From Pyxicephalus adspersus (taxonomy: Eukaryota; Chordata; Amphibia; Anura; Pyxicephalidae): DNA of 64,000 bases. The stretch covers positions 17,959,869 through 18,023,868 of the forward strand of contig NC_092864.1 in the NCBI RefSeq assembly GCF_032062135.1, written 5' to 3'. Positions 60,156 to 64,000 of the stretch are shown here, piece by piece (within the stretch, counting starts at the first letter, position 1; each line of letters begins with the position of its first letter). The notes beneath the pieces are model-generated. The model worked only from the letters and a program-made list of their open reading frames with translations. It had not been told where the DNA came from and searched no databases. Both the position numbers and the translations under genes were made by a program.

Positions 60156-61283
60156 AGACCAATACTATGTAGACAAAATCAAAATGTAGATCCATAGGTA
60201 GCCTAGTGAAAAGAAAGAATTCTCAAACACACCCACGCAGGCTTCTTGTGGTCTCGCACATGCCAAAAGTCTGATGTAAAAATTGTTGAAAATAGAAAAG
60301 TTTACAAAAGAGAGAAAGGCAGCTGCATAGCAAAACCTTCAGGATTTGTATGCCGAACGACTCTGTGAGGTTTTCTGTGAATTCTGCTTTGTAGTTATTT
60401 ATAGGGAACCTCATTTTTTTTTTTCTTATTTTTTTTTGTTTAAGAATTGCTTCTAACACATTGTTTACTACTAATGCCTTCAGATAACACTGCAACTGTG
60501 TCATAATCAGAAACTGCAATATTTTCCCATTTCCTTTTTAAAATGTAATAATTATGTAGTTTCTTTAAACCAGCAACTCTCAAACAAGGTTCTGTACAAC
60601 CCTTCAGAGATTTAGATTTCCTGAGTGGAGGTTCTCTTTTGATAGTCCCTGTGTACTTCCAGGGCCAACACCACCACACCACTTGGCAGAGCTGCCTAAA
60701 TAACACCAGGGATCTTTTATCAGTCTGCAAGGGTTAAATTCCGACCACCATTGTGTTTTTTTTTTTTTCCTCCACTGGTTCCCACTTTGTTTTAAACGGT
60801 GGTCTCCTTAGAACTGTAAATGAAACATTCATTCAAGGCTACTTTACAGAATAAAATGTGACACATGTAAAAAGGGAAGTATTTATTTTTTTCTAGACAC
60901 ATGATCTTTAAAAAGGAAGTTCACTTGTAAAAATGACCACTGCTGATCTTGTGGGTTATTTTGACTGTTTAGACCCGATGTTGCACGGTGTAGACTTAGT
61001 AACCGAGCTGATCAAACAGAAAGGTCAGTCTTGCTGATATATAGTGCATAGGTGGGGGTTATTATATCTAGTTATAAAAAAAAAAAGCATATTTTTATGA
61101 ATTGTTTCCAGCATATCGGCAGATTAATATAGATTGCTTGTTTTGTGCTGAATCAATAATTAATAAAATAAATGGTTCTTAGAATGAATATTCCTTTCAC
61201 CGCCCCTACGCCAACACACACTTTCTCTGTCTTTTCCAAGTAGAGCCTACAACATCTTGGTCTTGGTTTTAAAAGTAAAAGTG
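60156..61283. other. no recognisable feature
   Basis: Intronic; A/T runs only. Confidence 0.5.
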
Positions 61284-61785
61284 GCATATTCTTGAATGGC
61301 CGAGTCATTCACCTGATCTGAACCCAATTGAGCATGCATTTCATTTGTTGAAGACTAAACTTTGGACAGAAAGCCCCCCCCCCCGCCAAAGCAACTAAGA
61401 GCCGCTGCAGTAAAGGCCTGGCAGAGCATTAAAAAGGAGGAAACCCGGCATCTGGTGATGTCCATGAGTTCAAGACTACAGTCTGTCATAGCCAGCAAAG
61501 GGTTTTCAACCAAGTATTAGAAATGAACATTTTATTTTCAGCTTTTTAACTTGTCCAATTACCTTTGAGCCCCTGAAATGAAGTGATTGTGTTTAAAAAA
61601 AAAAAAAAAAAAGGCCTTAGTTGCTCACATTTTTATGCAATCTTTTTGTTCAACTCACTGAATTAAAGCTGAAACAGTTCAGCTGCATCCTAGTTGTTTC
61701 ATTTAAAATTAATTGTTATAACGTACAAAACCACAATTAGAAAAAAGTTCTCTGTCTAAATATTTACGGACCTAACTGTATATAG
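61284..61785 (+). pseudogene. Tc1/mariner-like transposase C-terminal fragment plus 3' TIR
   Basis: Frame near 61,297 reads E-W-P-S-H-S-P-D-L-N-P-I-E-H (one base change at the start), the conserved Tc1-type block ending in the catalytic glutamate. Stops and a C run then break it. The right end 'atatttacggacctaactgt' is the inverse of the cagttaggtccgtaaatat-type terminus known from Tc1-like elements of fish and frogs. 5' part missing, inactive. Confidence 0.75.
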
Positions 61786-63250
61786 AAGCATCTTAGTAAA
61801 TCGTGTTGTAGATTTATTTAGTAATGATGGCTGGGATAAGGGGAGTCATTCAGACACCAAGAGAAAGTGCACCTACATTAGAGACATAGCCAAGGGGGAA
61901 TGGTCTGTCCAGAGTCTAATACATATAGTGGGCTTTGGTAAATTTTCAGCAAAGCAAAAAAAAAGGATTTGTGGGCGAGAGGGGTAGTAGCTGTAATCTT
62001 TCTGGGAACGGTCTCGGATAGGATGAGATGATTAGCAGATGGAGTGAGATATCCATCATCACTTTGTGAGAGGTAACAGGCAAGAAATACTTACCACTTG
62101 AGGTATCCAAACAAGCAGTAGCGAAAAGTTGAAGCCTGAGTAACAAATTATGGCAACGAAACAGTTTACATTTCAATGAAATCATTTCGACATTTTTAAA
62201 TCTGCAGCAGTAATTAAAACAATACGTGGTGATCCTGCAATAAAAGGTTTTTTATTGATGCAGATCCTGTTATAGAATGACAAGCAGATGCAAAAAGTCA
62301 TTTTGTTTGGAAAACCACCCTAAAGTAAATGGAAACTTTGGTCAGCCATTTGTAACTAAAAGGTTTGTGTTTCTGGCAACATTGTTGCTGGTGGATAATC
62401 TCTGCACCCTTGTGCATTGAGCAAACTCAAAACCTAATAGGTAAAAAAAAATAAAAATAAATAAAAAAATGGATGGGACACACTTGCATTAATATATGTG
62501 CATATATATTTATTGTGTATAAATATTTATTTGTGATCAGTCCTCTAATGGGTGAAGATCATGCAGATTATGATATCTGCAGAGCAACCTGTTTAAAACA
62601 ATTTTCTTGCCTGTTGGCCATGAACTTCCCAATACTCGTCTCATGATATTTCCGTTTCATGTTGACTTCCATGTTTACATTAGACACATTCCTATCTTGA
62701 AGAAGTGATCACAAACTCTCGTTTTATCTGCATTCAGTGTCTGACGTGTTTACAAACAGAGCTCTAAAAATTTTTTTACTGTCTCAGCTGGGTTCTCCTA
62801 ATTCTTCTATGTTCTTCTACATTTTATTGCATAATAATGACCTTGATTGTTTCCAGTTTATGACCAGGATATTTATTATATAGTGGTATTGCCTTTTTGT
62901 CAGCAGCACAATACAGACTATTGCAGTGTACATTCTTAGTTTAGCAGGGGCAGAAAACCTTCTATTGGCGCCTGGATCAATGATGTCACCTCCTATGTCG
63001 CTAAGCTGTATCCTAACCTGCTTCGGGTTTTATTGTCTGAATCTTTGGATGAATTGACGTCCTGGTGTCTCATGAATATATGTCTGTGTTCTCCCACAAA
63101 GAAGCTTACCATTTGTGTGGGGTACATTTTAAAATATACCCTGGGCTTATGGATGCTTAAAATGTAATTACCAGTTCTGGGTCTTATTAGGACAGGGGTT
63201 GATTTCCTTGTAAGTATATCTGTTGTGTCTCCACATCTAGCATTTGCACA
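61786..63250. other. no recognisable feature
   Basis: Intronic; nothing supported. Confidence 0.5.
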
Positions 63251-63252
63251 CA

Positions 63253-63256
<4 letters not shown>

Positions 63257-63300
<44 letters not shown>
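63257..63300. repeat. poly-T run
   Basis: 37 T followed by 7 A, directly abutting a reverse LINE tail at 63,300. Confidence 0.97.
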
Positions 63301-63301
<1 letters not shown>

Positions 63302-63402
63302 TGATTTAACATATTACGCTACGCCATTCATTAAATAGGGGTAGCAAATGACAGACAGTGACACAGGAGCAGGAGAGGACCCTGCCCAGAAGAGCTTCCA
63401 AG
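63300..63402 (-). repeat. LINE 3'-tail fragment
   Basis: 'attacgctacgccattcatt', 'aataggggtagcaaatgaca' and 'gaccctgcccagaagagctt'. Confidence 0.7.
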
Positions 63403-63407
63403 TTTTG

Positions 63408-63757
63408 ATTATTATTATTAATAGTACACAGTATTTACATAGCGCCATCATATTATGCAGTGCTGTACAAAGTCCATAGTTGTGTCACTAACTGTCCCTC
63501 AAAGGAGCTCACAATCTAATGTCCCTACCATAGTCATATGTCATTAATACAGTCTAATTAACTTACTACAGTCTAATTAATTTAATACAGCTAATTAACT
63601 TAACTGCATGTTTTGTGGGATGTGGGAGGAAACCGGAGGAATCCCACGCAGACATGGGGATAACCTGCGAACTCCATGCAGATAATGCCCTGGCTGGGAG
63701 TCGAACCTTGGACCTAGCGCTGCAAAGGCCGGAGTGCTAACGCCTGAGCCACCTTTG
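63408..63757 (-). mobile_element. V-SINE copy
   Basis: ATT repeats, 'agtatttacatagcgccatc', 'tcaaaggagctcacaatcta', 'gggatgtgggaggaaaccgg', 'aactccatgcagataatgcc', B-box-like 'gggagtcgaaccttgg' and the head 'gtgctaacgcctgagccacc'. It also has an internal triplication of 'tacagtctaatta'. Confidence 0.85.
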
Positions 63758-64000
63758 GTCATCTTGATTGGCCAAGATAATGTACCGTAACTCCTAGCAA
63801 CCACGGGGGAAGTCAGGTTTGCTGAGCATGGGCAGCTCAGCAATTTTGACTGTTCACAAAGGGATCGGGCAGGTAGGAATGCTTATTGCAGAAGGGACAT
63901 TGGCTGTCTCTTTCTGCAATTAAGCTTTGCTGCCGGGTACATTGGTTGAGTTTGAGGAAGCCCATTACTAGTTGCCTTAAAACTGTGGCATGCCTTTTTC

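Larger units (their letters stand above)
50060..64000 (+). other. UNKL: UNKL intron 2 (continues past window)
   Basis: I searched for the next conserved block (the peptide following C-P-D-G-D-E, ending finger 2) and did not find it, so at least 13.9 kb is intronic. Contents are the repeats listed below; no small RNA or nested gene was recognised. Confidence 0.75.

Noticed and set aside
63650..63757. tRNA-like sequence with A and B boxes
   Set aside because: It is the head of a V-SINE, with the SINE central domain attached; not a functional tRNA.

Overview
This is vertebrate nuclear DNA, most likely from an anuran amphibian (frog). The gene content is vertebrate: intron-split histone H3.3, UNKL and UQCC4 with GT/AG introns. 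About half of what can be read between the genes is interspersed repeats: tRNA-derived V-SINEs, LINE 3' ends with TTA-repeat tails, Tc1 remnants and many short inverted-repeat elements. Only the frog assignment is inferred, from the repeat style; the species cannot be named.

Layout. 1-18,000: gene-poor, repeat-rich; no coding exon recognised. 18,044-18,151 (-): one lysine-rich 36-codon start exon of an unidentified gene, with a possible 5' UTR exon at about 21.2-21.34 kb. 21.35-21.97 kb: a candidate bidirectional promoter. 21,978-26,212 (+): UQCC4 (CCSMST1/C16orf91), a small mitochondrial complex III assembly factor, complete in two coding exons. 30,878-33,009 (-): a complete histone H3.3 gene (three coding exons plus a 5' UTR exon ending at 35,482; TATA, CRE-like and CCAAT boxes at 35.55-35.66 kb). 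35.88-37.16 kb: two adjacent degenerate tandem arrays behind the H3.3 promoter. 45,005-50,059 (+): the first two coding exons of UNKL (unkempt-like CCCH zinc-finger protein); its second intron runs past the window end.

Main point. The UQCC4 -> UNKL order and orientation match what I recall of human 16p13.3, but here an H3.3 gene lies between them, head-to-head with UNKL. Mammals have the same head-to-head arrangement on another chromosome, H3F3B-UNK (17q25). The window therefore looks like the second ohnologous H3.3/unkempt pair from the early vertebrate genome duplications, with its histone gene kept in this lineage and apparently lost in mammals. The genes share no pathway; they are neighbours rather than an operon.

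No novel defence system, CRISPR array or viral gene cluster was found. The other notable signals are repeat biology (a V-SINE and an L2/CR1-like LINE sharing a 3' tail, palindromic MITE families, minisatellites with open frames) and a 19-base G run just downstream of an H3.3 splice donor.
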